Source of the DNA: Owenia fusiformis
Lineage: Eukaryota; Annelida; Polychaeta; Sabellida; Oweniidae
Direction of reading: 5' to 3'
DNA length: 64,000 bases
Assembly: GCA_903813345.2 (NCBI GenBank)
Contig: CAIIXF020000002.1
Location: 18,176,813-18,240,812, forward strand
Below are positions 1 to 11,902 of the stretch, in pieces. Position numbers and translations under genes: made by a program. The notes beneath the pieces are model-generated. The model searched no databases, was not told where the DNA came from, and saw nothing but the letters and a program-made list of their open reading frames with translations. Positions within the stretch are counted from its first letter, which is position 1, and each line of letters begins with the position of its first letter.

Positions 1-411
1 GGTCCTGTTAATGAGTTGGAAGGGCGCTGAGGTCCTGTTAATGAGCTGGAAGGGCGCTGAGGTCCTATTAATGAGCTGGAAGGGCGCTGGGGTCCTGTTA
101 AGGAGCTGGAAGGGCGCTGAGGTCCTGTTAATGAGCTGGAAGGGCGCTGAGGTCCTGTTAATGAGCTGGAAGGGCGCTGAGGTCCTGTTAAGGAGCTGGG
201 AGGGCGCTGAGGTCCTGTTAATGAGCTGGAAGGGCGCTGAGGTCCTGTTAATGAGCTGGAAGGGCGCTGACTCCGCTGAGGTCCTGTTTCGGAGCTGGAA
301 GGGCGCTGAGGTCCTGTTAATGAGTTTGAAGGGCGCTGATGTCCTGTTAATGAGCTGGAAGGGCGCTGTGGTCCTGCTAAGGAGCTGGAAGGGCGCTGAG
401 GTCCTGTTTAG
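1..411. repeat. 30-bp minisatellite (starts before the window)
   Basis: About 13 units of GGTCCTGTTAATGAGCTGGA plus AGGGCGCTGA, with a 9-base insertion near 271. A frame reading MSWKGAEVLL per unit stays open because the period is a multiple of three. Coding use is not supported by anything else. Confidence 0.95.
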
Positions 412-947
412 GCGCTTCTCCGCTTTTTTTTGTTTTTTTTGGCGTAAGCCACTCCTGCGATGAGTGAGCGAGGGAAAGGGTAACATCCATACGTTCCAAA
501 ATCATTGGCATATGGTTTTGTAGGTTTGTGAGCGCCCTCTCGGAAATATAGAAACTCTCGACTACCTTCTTCGACAAACCGCCGACTCTCAAACGTGCAG
601 CAATTTTTCCTGAGGGCCACACGAAGCAAAGGCTCCAAAGGAATGTAATTGGTGTTGAGCGAAAGGCTTTGCCCCAGTCTTCTCCTCATGCTGCCCACCC
701 TCCTTCCTAGATTAGACGCAGTCATGCTGGATATATTGATCTCCGTTCTAGCCATGGTCAACTTCAAATAAATATTGTTCTTTTTGCTTATTTTGTTTCC
801 TCTATTGACGCCAACTATTGACCCAGGCATTACGGTTTTACCTACACGCCCGGGTGACTTTCTACACGACCCGGTTATTTAATTCCTAGATTATCCCTAC
901 TTATTTCGCCCGATTAAACCTTTTGTGGGGGTATATCTGCACCCTTA
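412..947. other. Intergenic, no feature identified
   Basis: More GC-rich than its surroundings. Two overlapping minus-strand frames (about 80 and 140 codons) are open, but they match nothing I recognise and share no splice-like borders. Confidence 0.3.
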
Positions 948-1087
948 TGCCTTGGTCACATTTGCTCCGATTTTCACTACGGCGCCCGACCGATTGAGTA
1001 TTTTGTTCAAAATTGAAAAAAATATTAAACAAAACACTCAATCGGCCGGGCTCCGGCCGATGGATCGGGGCAACTGTGACCAAGGCA
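948..1087. mobile_element. 140-bp foldback MITE
   Basis: TGCCTTGGTCACA at the left and TGTGACCAAGGCA at the right are inverted, and the pairing continues through GACCGATTGAGT / ACTCAATCGGCC to a short AT loop. TTA lies directly outside both ends, which would fit a 3-bp target duplication of the PIF/Harbinger type. Confidence 0.75.
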
Positions 1088-2394
1088 TTAGTAATGCAAG
1101 CAACAGTACACGATCAGATAATGTAGATGCAGTGTTATATTCTGAATCTGAGATGTTTAACTATTGTGATACCTAATTGATTATAAAACTACACATCGGA
1201 ATATTAATGTTACTTTTGTAACAATGCTGATATTACTAAAGATGGACAAATCGAAAAGAAAAACAAGATGTTTTGGAAGGTTGTGTTTTCTGTACTTTTT
1301 TATTTGCACTGTATGAAATGTCCCTATGTTTTATTTTTTGGAATACACGTTCATTAAAAAATATACATTGACATCTTTTGTGATTCCAATGGGAAATGTG
1401 TTTGGCTTACCAAAATTCAGATATTCTTGAAGTCGTGACTCGTTTGTTTCTGAATCCTTGCTACAACATATACAACCCTATACAAAATGTTTATATAGCC
1501 AACAAAAAGTTCTTGTAAAAACCAAGCTGAATGTCCTGTTTAAGAACCCCTATTCTTACTATTGAAATGGATTCTAGCAATATATAATACTATCCAACAT
1601 GAATCTACTTGTTGAGACTCTATCAACTTGAGTTCTTCTGAGAAAATGAGGATTTCAGCAAGGGTGCAATTGACTTGTAATGGGGATGCAATTGATTTCA
1701 TCCTTCATATTTACTGTAGATATGCAGGATAAAATAAATTGCATCCCCATTATATCACTTGACCAGAACCAAATGTAGCAAAATGCACCATTGGCATTGT
1801 CTAGGTTATATAGTCAACCTTCATTTTTTTGAAAATGGTGTACCTTTTTTTATTCTGTGTAATTCATTATTCAAATTTGGTATTCAAATTCTAACACCTA
1901 ACTTTTTGTACACTAAGTGTTTAGTTTACTTGATGAATACTAAAGTTTCAAAGTCATTTTTGAGAATCACTTTCGCCTCCTGTGTTATTTTAATGGGAGA
2001 GGTTTTTTGAAAAACAATTTTGAATTTAAAGACCTCTAACTTTGTTGAGCCTGAAGAAACGTATCAATTTTTTGTTAAATAAAGTTAACAAATTCAATTG
2101 CCTCCCTAACTTGTATTTTTTGCAAGGACTTGGATGGATGGCTATTCTGTCATATGACTTATGGCAAACCTATCATTTCCCATTGGTTAACATGGGAATG
2201 TCGATTTTCAAAAATTCATCGAATTTATCATCAATTTTCGACCTATTGTAATCGAGGGAAATATTGAGAAAATTTGGAGGTTTTGTAAAGAAAGTCAAGT
2301 TGCGTTCCCATCAATATTATAAGTTTTTTCTATCGCAGTTTAGTAAATAAATATTCAAACGGAATGAAGCTAACACTTAGTTCCAGAGGGTGTT
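1088..2394. other. Intergenic with one hairpin
   Basis: AT-rich, no coding feature seen. A hairpin with arms ATGGGGATGCAATT / AATTGCATCCCCAT spans 1677-1754. Confidence 0.4.
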
Positions 2395-3012
2395 ACGCGG
2401 TATATGGCATACATTCATGGTTGCGCGGTATTTGTGATACGGGTGAATATGCCATACTCACCTGCGGTATATGGCATATTCCGCAGGCTAGTATGCGATA
2501 TTCCGCAGTGAATATGCGATACATTGATTTCAGTGAATACCCGATACTCACCTGCGGAATATGTTATACTCACTTGCGGAATATGCCATATACCGCAGGT
2601 GAATATGACATATACCGCAGGTGAAAACGTGATACAGAAAGCCTTGATTTGATTGGTTGCGAGAATCGACTCTAAATGTAAAACTACGCTGGATTACCAA
2701 TATAGTTAGTGCGTCGAGTACTAATATATAAATCCAGGATTGATTGAGTAAGTTTATTACGCGAGATTGGTGACTGATACTTCTGCTAAGTTAATATATT
2801 CGATACACAGTACTGTTGATTCAGTAATCATTATAATAATTAACGTTTTACTTGTTCGTTCAATCTATGCAATTGACAATTGCGTACTTCCGTATCACGT
2901 TCTCATTGGTTAGTGTGTATGCCATATACCGCAGGTGAATCTGTCATACACCGCAAGTGAATATGCCATATTCTTTGCGGAATATGACATATTTTTGTGT
3001 CGTGTTTACCGC
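2395..3012. repeat. Cluster of inverted GCGGTATATGGCATATTC motifs
   Basis: About ten copies of GAATATGCCATATACCGCAG or its complement, in mixed orientations, at 2395-2626 and again at 2916-3010. The two clusters are flanked by inverted copies of AACGTGATAC(A/G)GAA, so the whole may be one palindromic element. Confidence 0.75.
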
Positions 3013-4227
3013 AAAACAGAGGGGAGCTAATTATAACGTTGCCAAACTTATGGAGGGAAGTGTACACCGAACATCGTCCACTTAAAGTCTATAAATGTCA
3101 ACACGTGTGGTTCTGACATACTGGAATAAACATTTCTCGAACAATTCCAAGAACAACAGTGTCCGAAAATCAATCAATTCAGGCGTTACCTTTACCAGTT
3201 TACTGTGAAGTACGGCGGGTCAACTATATTACTGACTTAAGTTAGTCTTTAACACTGCTTCAAAGCAACAAGTTGGTTGAACCTAAAAATAAGAGATTGA
3301 AGGATTATTGTGCAATAACATATTGAAAAATATATTCATACCGTGCACACGAAGTTGTATATTTCAGATTATTTAGTGTTTAGTGCAATAAGCCTGCGCT
3401 CTCTTGTAATCTGAAGTGTATCCGCCATGTTAACACTTGGCAGGAGAATAATCAAAATATAAGAAGTTACATAATTTATAAGCCAACCACGTGGTCACGA
3501 GCAATCCACGATATGCAAATGTCATTCCTGTGCAATATCACTGGGGGGTATCGTGATGCAACAACACCGTGTTGTTGCATCAAGATGGCAAGACTTCCGG
3601 TGATAGATTTTCGTACGATATTTTGTTTTCCCAATTTAAACCAATTTCTAGGACGAGTTGCTCAATAATCATACACGTGCAGTTAGCTCATGATCTAGAT
3701 TTAAAAAAAACTCTCATTAGTATGCATGTAGCATCATCAAGAAGCGAGAAATTCGCGGTTTTAATTCCTCACTATTGATGCAACAACACCACTCTGTTTA
3801 TTATCAATGATGCAACAACACCAATGTGCTGATGCAAAAACGCCAATATAATGTATCATTGAATATCAAGAGAAACTGTTTTATGTTCTGTTTATAGGTG
3901 TTGGTCGGGACATGAATAAAACGCGTGAGTGCGTGGTTCATGAATGAAACATATTTTGTTTGATTCCGTAATGTATTTGTCTTTATCAAAGTAAAAAGGA
4001 TACACAAGGTAAACTAAATACATAGGCTAAGTATTGAATCCCCGGGAGCCAACCTCATTGATATTGTATCTGAAAAATAAAGATTATTCATTTTCTAAAT
4101 TAAATCCCCTTGATTTACCGTATCGTATGGAAATTGTTTACAAAGAATAATATAACTAGACTTTGGAAATTGAACAAGTTCAATTTCAGACTCCAGATCT
4201 GGACTTTTTTAAGCCGAGTCATCCAGA

Positions 4228-4535
4228 AAAACATGGATGGATGGATGGATGGATGGATGGATGAAATAGGAAGGAGGGATAGGACAGAATAGGATGGAAC
4301 GATGGGAGAGAATAGAGAAGAAAGATAGGATAGAATAGCAAGGAAAGGATAGGAAGGAAAGGATAGGAAGGATAGATAGATAGGAAGGAAAGGATATGAA
4401 GGATAGATAGGAAGGAACGGATAGGGATAAAAGGGATAGGATAGGAAGGATAGGATAGAATAAGAAGGAACGATAGGATAGAATGGTAGGATAGGATAGG
4501 AAGGAAGGATGGATGGAAGGATGGATGGATTTTTC
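4228..4535. repeat. Degenerate GGATG/AGGATAGGA microsatellite
   Basis: Begins with six GGATG(G/A)AT-type units and continues as purine-rich AGGATAGGAAGG repeats. The frames open through it on both strands are artefacts of the simple sequence. Confidence 0.9.
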
Positions 4536-4539
4536 AACA

Positions 4540-5090
4540 TTTTCTTCGCTACTCTTGACTTTCTTCGCGCGCTACTCTTGACTTTCTATCAGGATACCAT
4601 CAGATCGATTTTTCTCGAAATTTCAAAACGCCATAACTTCCGAACCGGAAGTCGGATCGAAATTTGGTTTGCAGATTCTGATTTCTGAGAAAATTCTATT
4701 CTTCATTCATAACTCAAACGTTAATTTTGGAGAATTTTTTATTTTGAACTACTTTTTGGACACCATATCTCAAGGCTAACACTATTAGTACACTCTTGGC
4801 TACATGTATACACAATTTCGAAGAATATAATTGAAGGGTAGTGTCAGAATCACAAAAATAAGGAAAACTTTGAATTTGACCTAGATTTTGACCTAGACAT
4901 TTTTGTGCCCAAATTTTGAAGCTAGATTGCTTTTGAGGTACCCTTCATTTAAAGGCTTTCATTAAATTAAGCTGTACTCGGTCGTATATATGTCGTATTT
5001 TACACTTCAAAAATTTTTTTTTGCCCATTGACTTAACACGGGGCACCAAATTTAGCGATTTTGAGTTTTCAAAACGCCATAACTTCCGAT
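4540..5090. repeat. Dispersed repeat, copy 1
   Basis: Shares several blocks with 13770-14460: GACTTTCTATCAGGATACCA, CGCCATAACTTCCGAACCGG, TTTGCAGATTC(T/G)GATT and GACACCATATCTCAA. Block order differs between copies. No coding frame. Confidence 0.6.
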
Positions 5091-6183
5091 GAGTGTTGGT
5101 TTAATGATATTGCAGTTATACAATGCTATTATATAGAGGTTATTTACTGAGAGGGATTCAATATTGGTTTTATTCCGGACACATTATGATATTTCCCGAG
5201 GGCCCAGGGGGAATCTGGGATTACTGTACCCCTATCAATTTACCTTTTCGGGACCTAAATTACCTACCTTTTTACTCAATCGGGGAGAACGAATCCAAAG
5301 AGAACAATACTTCTACATGTGCGCTGTGCAAGATTTCCAATAGCTTGTCGTGTTTACCGAGAACGAAAGATGTTTGTCTACCATTTTGAATGATACTAAC
5401 TGGTATCAGGGTCATCAAGCTATGGAACAGGGGTTTATGATAATAAATTGGGTTACTATAGCTTGCAATGTTAAAGGCGATTGAACTATGTTATAAAACA
5501 ACTTCCAGTACATTATGATACTGTATTTAAAAGTATAAATTTTTGAAAAAATACATATAAAGAATCTTCGCCCGCAGGACATGTATTTTGAATGCCTGAG
5601 AAGAACGCAAATGGGTACTGGCCTGGTGTTGCAATAGTTGCATTTAAAAATCTGTTCCTCTCGAGATTTATGGTCTTCTGAAATTATACTATTAATTGGT
5701 GTTGTTGCATCATTGCTCAAATCTAGAGGAGTGTTGTTGCATCTTCGGTTTGGTGTTGTTGCATCAATAGTGAGGAACTAAAACCGTGAACTTCTTGCTT
5801 CTTGATGATGCTACATGTATACTAATGACAGTTTCTTTAAATATAGATCATGCGCTAACTTCACGTGTATGGTTATTGAGAAACTCGTCCTAGAAATGGG
5901 TTTAAATTGGGGAAACAACTTATCGTACGAAAATCTATCACCGGAAGTCTGGCCATCTTGATGCAACAACACGGTGTTGTTGCATCACGATACTCCCCAG
6001 TGAATATGAATATATTTTTTTCTATGTATTATTCCCGGTATTATTGCACAATAGATTTCTTATTTTTTAGATTCAACGCACGGGTCGCTTTGAAACATTG
6101 TAACAGACTATCAACTTTTTTCAGTGCAATGTATGTCATGGTCTCATTCACCAAACGAGGTGGGTACAACTGCAGCCACTGTT

Positions 6184-6239
6184 CGATACACAAAACAACC
6201 CCGGTCGTTTTGTGTACCGGCAGGTGTTTTGTGTACCGT
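6184..6239. repeat. Palindromic GGTACACAAAAC repeat, copy 1
   Basis: Three CGGTACACAAAAC-type motifs, two facing one way and one the other. In reverse complement this matches 46879-46933. Confidence 0.75.
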
Positions 6240-6819
6240 ATTATTTACTCCTTAAAATGCAATTTTAAAGGCACATTTTGTGTGTATCATAAAAAATTAC
6301 ATTTTATATGATCAAAACCATTAACATAGACTACTTGCAAAACATGCCACTTAATGCATAAAATACAAGTCCTTTCAAAGAATTTAAATAAATGCCAGGC
6401 CGGTACCACTTTGAAAAGCGATTTCTACTATCTATCGAATGATAGCCATGTCAAGGCGTTCGATTGCATCTTATGACGTCATAACGGTAGGAGGAAACAT
6501 AGGTTCATTCAAAACTGACCTGAAAACAATTGAATGGCACGGGGGAATGGAATTCGAGGTACTTGGCACAGTGGCCTCGCCCCCAAAACACAAAAGTTGC
6601 TTCAAGATGTCACGATTTTGGTAACATTGCTCAGCTAAGATACGGCCCTTTAATATGATATGCGCTATTAGGCTTCGTTATGAACTAAAAAACCTCAAAA
6701 GGGGATAAAACCTACAAAATACCCCGAAAAGCGCCTTCTAATAGGTTACAGTCTCCAGAAGAGTTTCCCATAAATGGACATTATAACATTTTACCCTGAT
6801 AATTATTAACGATTAGTAT

Positions 6820-9425
6820 CCAAGCAGCATGATATTTGCTAATTAGTGAGATGTTTGAAGAAACATCTTTACATTTGCCCTAACAAGGACTTGTTGATTG
6901 GTCATTCTATTCGTCAGATATAGAGTATCTAATTTGTAGGATTTGTCGTAAAGCTCTGATTTAAATTGCGCTCTAGACGAAATGTCGATTTTCGGATAAC
7001 ATCACGCTGGTAGCAGCATGTTGGTTGTTGATTTGTGAGACGTTTCAGTCAGTATATATTTCTACGTTTTCCCTATGAAGGATTTAATGACTGATGTTTC
7101 TGGTCGTGAAATATTTTATATCTAATTTGTCTTAAATCGCTGATACAGTTATATTTTTGAAATTGCTCTACCAAGGACTTGTTGAGTGTGGTTATTTAAT
7201 TCGTGAGATATTGAGTATCTAATTTGTCATAAAGCTCTGATTTACTTTGGGCTCTGTACGGAATGTCAATTTTCGGACCAGTTGTAGATCGCGCTGGTAG
7301 CAGCTACTAGTTGGATATTTTGTGAAACGTTTATGTATATATTTTTACGCTTGCCATAGGATGGATGTGTTGATTGCGGTTTCTGTTAGGGAGATATATA
7401 ATATCCAAATCGTCCCAAATCCCTTATGCAGTTTGCGCTCTAGACGAAATGTCAATGTTCCGACCAGTCGTACGTCACACTGCTACTAGCCAGTCCTTTA
7501 TGCTATTTTGTGAGACGTTAAGGTATATAATTTGCAGTATGCTCTTGAATGAATTCAATTAATGTTGTTCCCGTTCGTGATATATTTTATATCTAATTCG
7601 TCTTAAATCTCTGATGCAGTTTGTGCTCTGGACGAAATGTCAATTTTCGGACCATTCGTACGTAACGCTGGTGGCAGCATGATATTTGCTAATTAGTGAG
7701 ATGTTGAAGTATACATTTTTACATTTTCGAACCGTTATTACGTTACGCTGGTAGCAGCATGTTGGTTGTTTATTTGAGAGACGTTAAAGGATATATTTTT
7801 GCATTTGCTCTACCAAGGAATTGTTGAGTGGTTATTCTATTCGTTAGATATCGAGTATCTAATTTGTCATAAAGCTCTGATCTACTTTGCTTTCTGTACG
7901 GAATGTCAATTTTCGAACCAGATGTACGTCGCGGTGCTAGCAGCGACTAGTTTGATATTCTATGAGACGTTTATGTATATGTTTTTACGTTTGCCATAGG
8001 ATGGATTTGTTGATTGAATTTTCTGTTAGAGAGATATATAATATCCAATTCGTCTTAAATCACTTATGCAGTTACCGCTTAAATTCTATTCGTCAGATAT
8101 AGAGTATCTAATTTATAAGATTTGTCGTAAAGCTAGATTTTAAATTGCCTTCTAGACGGACTGTCAATTTTCGGACCGGTCTCATGTCACGCTCGTAGCA
8201 GCATGTTTGTTGTTCATTTGAGAGACGTTACTGGATATTTTTTTGCATTTGCTCTACCAAGGTCTTGTTGAGTGGTACTTCTATTCGTGAGATATTAAGT
8301 ATCTAATTTGTAATAAAGCTCTGATTTACTTTTCACTCTAGACAAAATGTCAATTTTCTGAGCAATTGTATGCCACGCTGGTACTAGCTAGTCCTTTGCT
8401 TATTTGTGAGACGTTTTGGTATATATTTCTACGCTTTCGCTACGAATGATTTAATGACTAATTTTTCTTGTCGTTAAATATTTTATATCTAGTTTTTCTG
8501 AAATCGCCGATACAGTTTGCGCTCTAGACTTAATGTCATTTCGGACCGATTACGTTACGCTGGTAGCAGCATGTTGGTTGTTACTTTGAGATACGTTCAA
8601 GGATATATTTTTGGATTCGTTCTACCAAGGACTTGTTGAGTGGTCATTCTATTCGTGAGATATTGAGTATCTAATTTGTCATAAAGCTTTGATTTACTTT
8701 GCGCTCTGTATGGAATGTCAATTTTCGGACCAGTTGTACATCGCGCTGGTAGCAGTGACTAGTTTGATATTTTGTGAGACGTTCATGTATATAATTTTAC
8801 GTTTGCCATAGGATGTATGTGTTCATTGACCTTTCTGTTAAGGAGATATATAATATCCAATTCGTCTTAAATCACTTATATGCAGTTACATCTCTAGAAG
8901 AAATGTCAATTTTCCGACCAGTCGTGCGTCACACTGCTACTAGCCAGTCTTTTGCTATTTTGTGAGACGTTTAAGTATATATTTTGAGGTATGCTCTTGA
9001 GTGGATTTAATGAATGATGTTTCCGTCCGTGGCAGCATGATATTTGCTAATTAGCGAGATGTTTAAGGATACATTTTTACATTTTCCCTACCAAGAACTT
9101 ATTGATTGGTCATTTTATTCGTCAGATATAGAGTATCTGATTTGTAAGATTTGTCGTAAAGCTCTGATTTAAATTGCGCTCTAGACGAAATGTCAATTTT
9201 CGAATCGATCTAACGTCACACTGGTAGCAGCATGTTGCTTGTTAATTTGAGAGACGATAAAGGATACATTCTTGCATTTGTTCTACCAAGAACTTGTTGA
9301 GTGGTAATTCTTTTCGTGAAATATTGAGTATCCAATTTGTCATAAAGCTCCGATTTACATTTACACTCTAGACGAAATGTCAATTTTCTGAGCAGTCGTA
9401 CGTCACGCTGAGTACGAGCTAATCC
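6820..9425. repeat. Complex satellite, monomer about 185-190 bp, several monomer types
   Basis: Each monomer carries GCTGGTAGCAGC or a variant, then GTGAGACGTT, a (T/C)TGTCATAAAGCTCTGATT block and GACGAAATGTCAATTTTCGG. The base after the GTAGCAG box defines types: CATGTTGGTTG, GACTAGTTTGATA, CTAGCCAGTCCTTT and CATGATATTTGC. They recur in a partly ordered sequence, as in a higher-order repeat. Short steps (about 80-100 bases) mark deletions. Confidence 0.85.
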
Positions 9426-9842
9426 TCAAACAGATGGGGACACCCATTTGGGAAATATCTGGCGAATGATCCTTGTATATAGATCTCAATATTTCTGTCG
9501 ATTGATGAATTCCACAAAAATCATTCTCGATTCTGCCTGAAACTTTAAAGTCGAGGCCTTGTCAGGTGAGTAGAGAGTTTGATTTTATTGACCTATCTTC
9601 AATTTGTTTGAGATAATATTATTGACAAGATATGAGGTCTTACTGGGGGCAGTATCATCATGATAAGTATAGTAGCTAGCGTTCCCTGGCTCTCCATTTA
9701 TTACTCTCTTCTTGCGAATGCCATTGGTGAGGAATCATTTCGTGAAGTTCATCATTCGACCTATTACGAGAACTTATCTGGCAATTGATCCTTGTATGGA
9801 TGCCATATTTCCCAAATGGATTCCGCCATCTGTTTGAGGAAT
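9421..9842. mobile_element. Inverted-repeat element at the edge of the satellite
   Basis: Left ATCCTCAAACAGATGG and CCATTTGGGAAATAT are mirrored on the right by CCATCTGTTTGAGGAAT, with pairing over about 58 bases that includes AAGGATCA. The interior has no coding frame. Confidence 0.75.
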
Positions 9843-10255
9843 GGGTAGTGAGACAGCAGAGGTGTATAGACCATGATGGACACTATGCTGAACACCTATA
9901 CCCTTGAGATATTTTTAGTAGAATAAATTGGACATTAAAAAATGTGGACATTCAAACAAAACAGATCCTTTTGCCTGCTCCGCCTACCCCCGACTCACGT
10001 TACTATAGGTGAGTTTCGCCAAGAAAGTATCCCTGCAATGTCTTCTTTTTGTAAACCTGGTAACAGGTCAATGGCAATATTTTAAGATCAATCATTCAAC
10101 ATGGCTGCCTTTCCAATTTCTTCACCAAGTTTCTTAATAACACCGAAATTCCATTGACCACTTACTAGGTTTACTAAAAGAAGACAATATTTTGATGCTT
10201 TCCTGAAAAAATCAAGGAAATACGAAAATTCAAAAATGTTTCCGGAAAGAATAAC

Positions 10256-10763
10256 CACACCGGATTAGCCTGACTACGGTAAAGTTAGATACCGTTGTCA
10301 CAAATGGCGAACATAACCGTCGCTTCAACTCTTTAATCACTTGGTCCTCATTTCATGGGATTTTATCGTCGGTAATTCTGTGCATGCATTAAACTGTTGT
10401 GATAATGTATCATATGAAATACCATTTTCGATCAAATTGGGTCGTGAATCGCTACAATATATCGTCTATGATATCGTCAATGACAACGGAATCTGAATTT
10501 GAGTAATTTAGAAAGACAACGGCATATGGTAAGTGTCCGTCGTCCTGTATCTCATTTTGATCGGTTAAATTAAAGACTTTATTTCGATGGTAGAACATTA
10601 TTTACTGAACAATGAGTATTGAGACACTTTAATTGATTGTTGTACCAAAGGAAATGTGTTCTATTAAACATACAGTTAATGAAAATCTAATTGAAACGAC
10701 GGTTATGTCCTCCATTTGTGACAACGGTATCTGACTTTACCGTTGTAAGGCTTTTCCGGTGTG
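10256..10763. mobile_element. 508-bp element with inverted repeats of about 60 bp
   Basis: Ends CACACCGGA...AGCCT, followed by ACGGTAAAGT(T/C)AGATACCG and TTGTCACAAATGG, inverted at the other end. Its right tip overlaps the start of the next element. Confidence 0.8.
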
Positions 10764-10929
10764 AAAGAAATTATGGTCCCCTGGGGATTATGGTCCCCTT
10801 TCTAAACAGCCCTTACTGGCCCTGATTGTGTATAGGATAATAAGGGAAAGAGTTGTATTTAGGTCACCATATAAATCAATGGAGAGTAGGACCATAATTT
10901 GATAGGACCTCCTACCCTTTTACACCTGG
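10755..10929. mobile_element. MITE, GGTGT(A/G)AA-type ends, copy 1
   Basis: Matches 16548-16710 along its length: GAAATTATGGTCCCC, CCTTACTGGCCC, CCATATAAATCAATG, CTACCCTTTTACACC. The ends are inverted. Internal TTATGGTCC / GGACCATAA are also inverted. Confidence 0.85.
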
Positions 10930-10960
10930 CTACTTAAGACGATACACTAATATCCTTAGG

Positions 10961-11235
10961 CTATAACAATTGTTGCTTTAAGAACCGGTTGTCTTGGTAT
11001 AACAATTGTTGCTTTAAGAACCGGTTGTCTTGGTATAACAATTGTTGCTTTAAGAATCGGTTGTCTTGGTATAACAATTGTTGCTTTAACAACCGGTTGT
11101 CTTGGTATAACAATTGTTGCTTTAAGAATCGGTTGTCTCGGTATAACAATTGTTGCTTGAAGAACCGGTTGTCCTGGTATAACAATTGTTGCTTTATAAG
11201 AACCGGTTGTCTTGGTATAACAATTGTTGCTTTAA
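10961..11235. repeat. 36-bp minisatellite, first block
   Basis: About 7.5 units of TATAACAATTGTTGCTTTAA plus GAACCGGTTGTCTTGG. Open frames on both strands follow from the period being a multiple of three. Confidence 0.95.
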
Positions 11236-11808
11236 AGGGGGACGCATATCGTTTAGCAAATCGAACGCTCGTTTCTGGTGTTGTTCACCGTTTAGTATAA
11301 AAGGCCCGATCCCGGAATAATACTCAAGGGTTCAAAGGTTCGAGGTCGTTGTGTCAACACCTCTAACTGTTATATAGCATAAGTATATTATAGATCGTCA
11401 CACATTTATAAAAGGGTGATTTTTATTTTGACAAATCAATTCCACATTTATGGGTGAAGTTTCAGGATCTTCTATTTGTGTATAATAAGGAAAAAATTGG
11501 CATCTAAATTTCCCCATAACGTAATAGCACACAGCTTGGCATATGAAATATCCTACAAATGAAACAAAGCAAGACAAACCGGTTTCTAATACAAGGATTT
11601 ATATTGGCTGTTGTACATGTATTCTTTGAACGCAATAACTCTTTGGATAACGTTTTCAAAATCATTATAAACGGATTACTTTATCTCAAAGACAATTTCA
11701 ATAAACTGGATTTTACAGAACTCCCCTTATTTCTTAAAAATGGACTGATCCAGTTGATTCGCCTGGAGCCGCCATATTGTTTTTATACGGGATGCTAATC
11801 GGAACCCT
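11236..11808. mobile_element. TTAA-flanked element (T2/Kolobok-like MITE) inserted in the minisatellite
   Basis: Begins AGGGGGAC and ends GGAACCCT, with TTAA on both outer sides. The minisatellite stops exactly at the left TTAA and resumes after the right one. TTAAAGGG termini are those of the Kolobok-type T2 MITEs. Its right end is repeated exactly, in reverse, at the end of the window. No transposase is visible. Confidence 0.8.
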
Positions 11809-11812
11809 TTAA

Positions 11813-11902
11813 AAATCGGTTGTCTTGGTATAACAATTGTTGCTTTAAGAATCGGTTGTCTTGGTATAACAATTGTTGCTTTAAGAATCGGTTGTCTTGA
11901 TA
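11813..11902. repeat. 36-bp minisatellite, second block
   Basis: About 2.4 units of the same sequence as 10961-11235, separated from it by the TTAA-flanked element. Confidence 0.93.

Larger units (their letters stand above)
3539..6002. mobile_element. 2.46-kb foldback element with arms of about 300 bp
   Basis: Ends CACTGGGG(G/A)GTATCGTGATG in inverted orientation, at 3539 and 6002. Arms 3539-3838 and about 5690-6002 align along their length in reverse complement. Each tip holds a near-perfect palindrome built from GATGCAACAACAC. The GTGTTGTTGCATC motif recurs several times in each arm. Possible target duplication AATAT on both sides. The interior has a GGATA-type microsatellite and no long coding frame, so it is non-autonomous. 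Confidence 0.8.

Noticed and set aside
11-463. Open frame of 150 codons with a 10-residue repeat
   Set aside because: It is the 30-bp minisatellite read in frame; no splice signals, no conserved start context and no non-repeat domain.
408-830. Minus-strand open frames of 140 and 81 codons
   Set aside because: They overlap in different frames and run into the minisatellite edge; no recognisable motif. Kept as unexplained.
4110-4540. 141-codon S/P/Y/L-rich frame
   Set aside because: Simple GGATA-type microsatellite.
10961-11300. Repeat proteins on both strands (LSWYNNCCFKNR-type)
   Set aside because: Produced by the 36-bp minisatellite on both strands at once.
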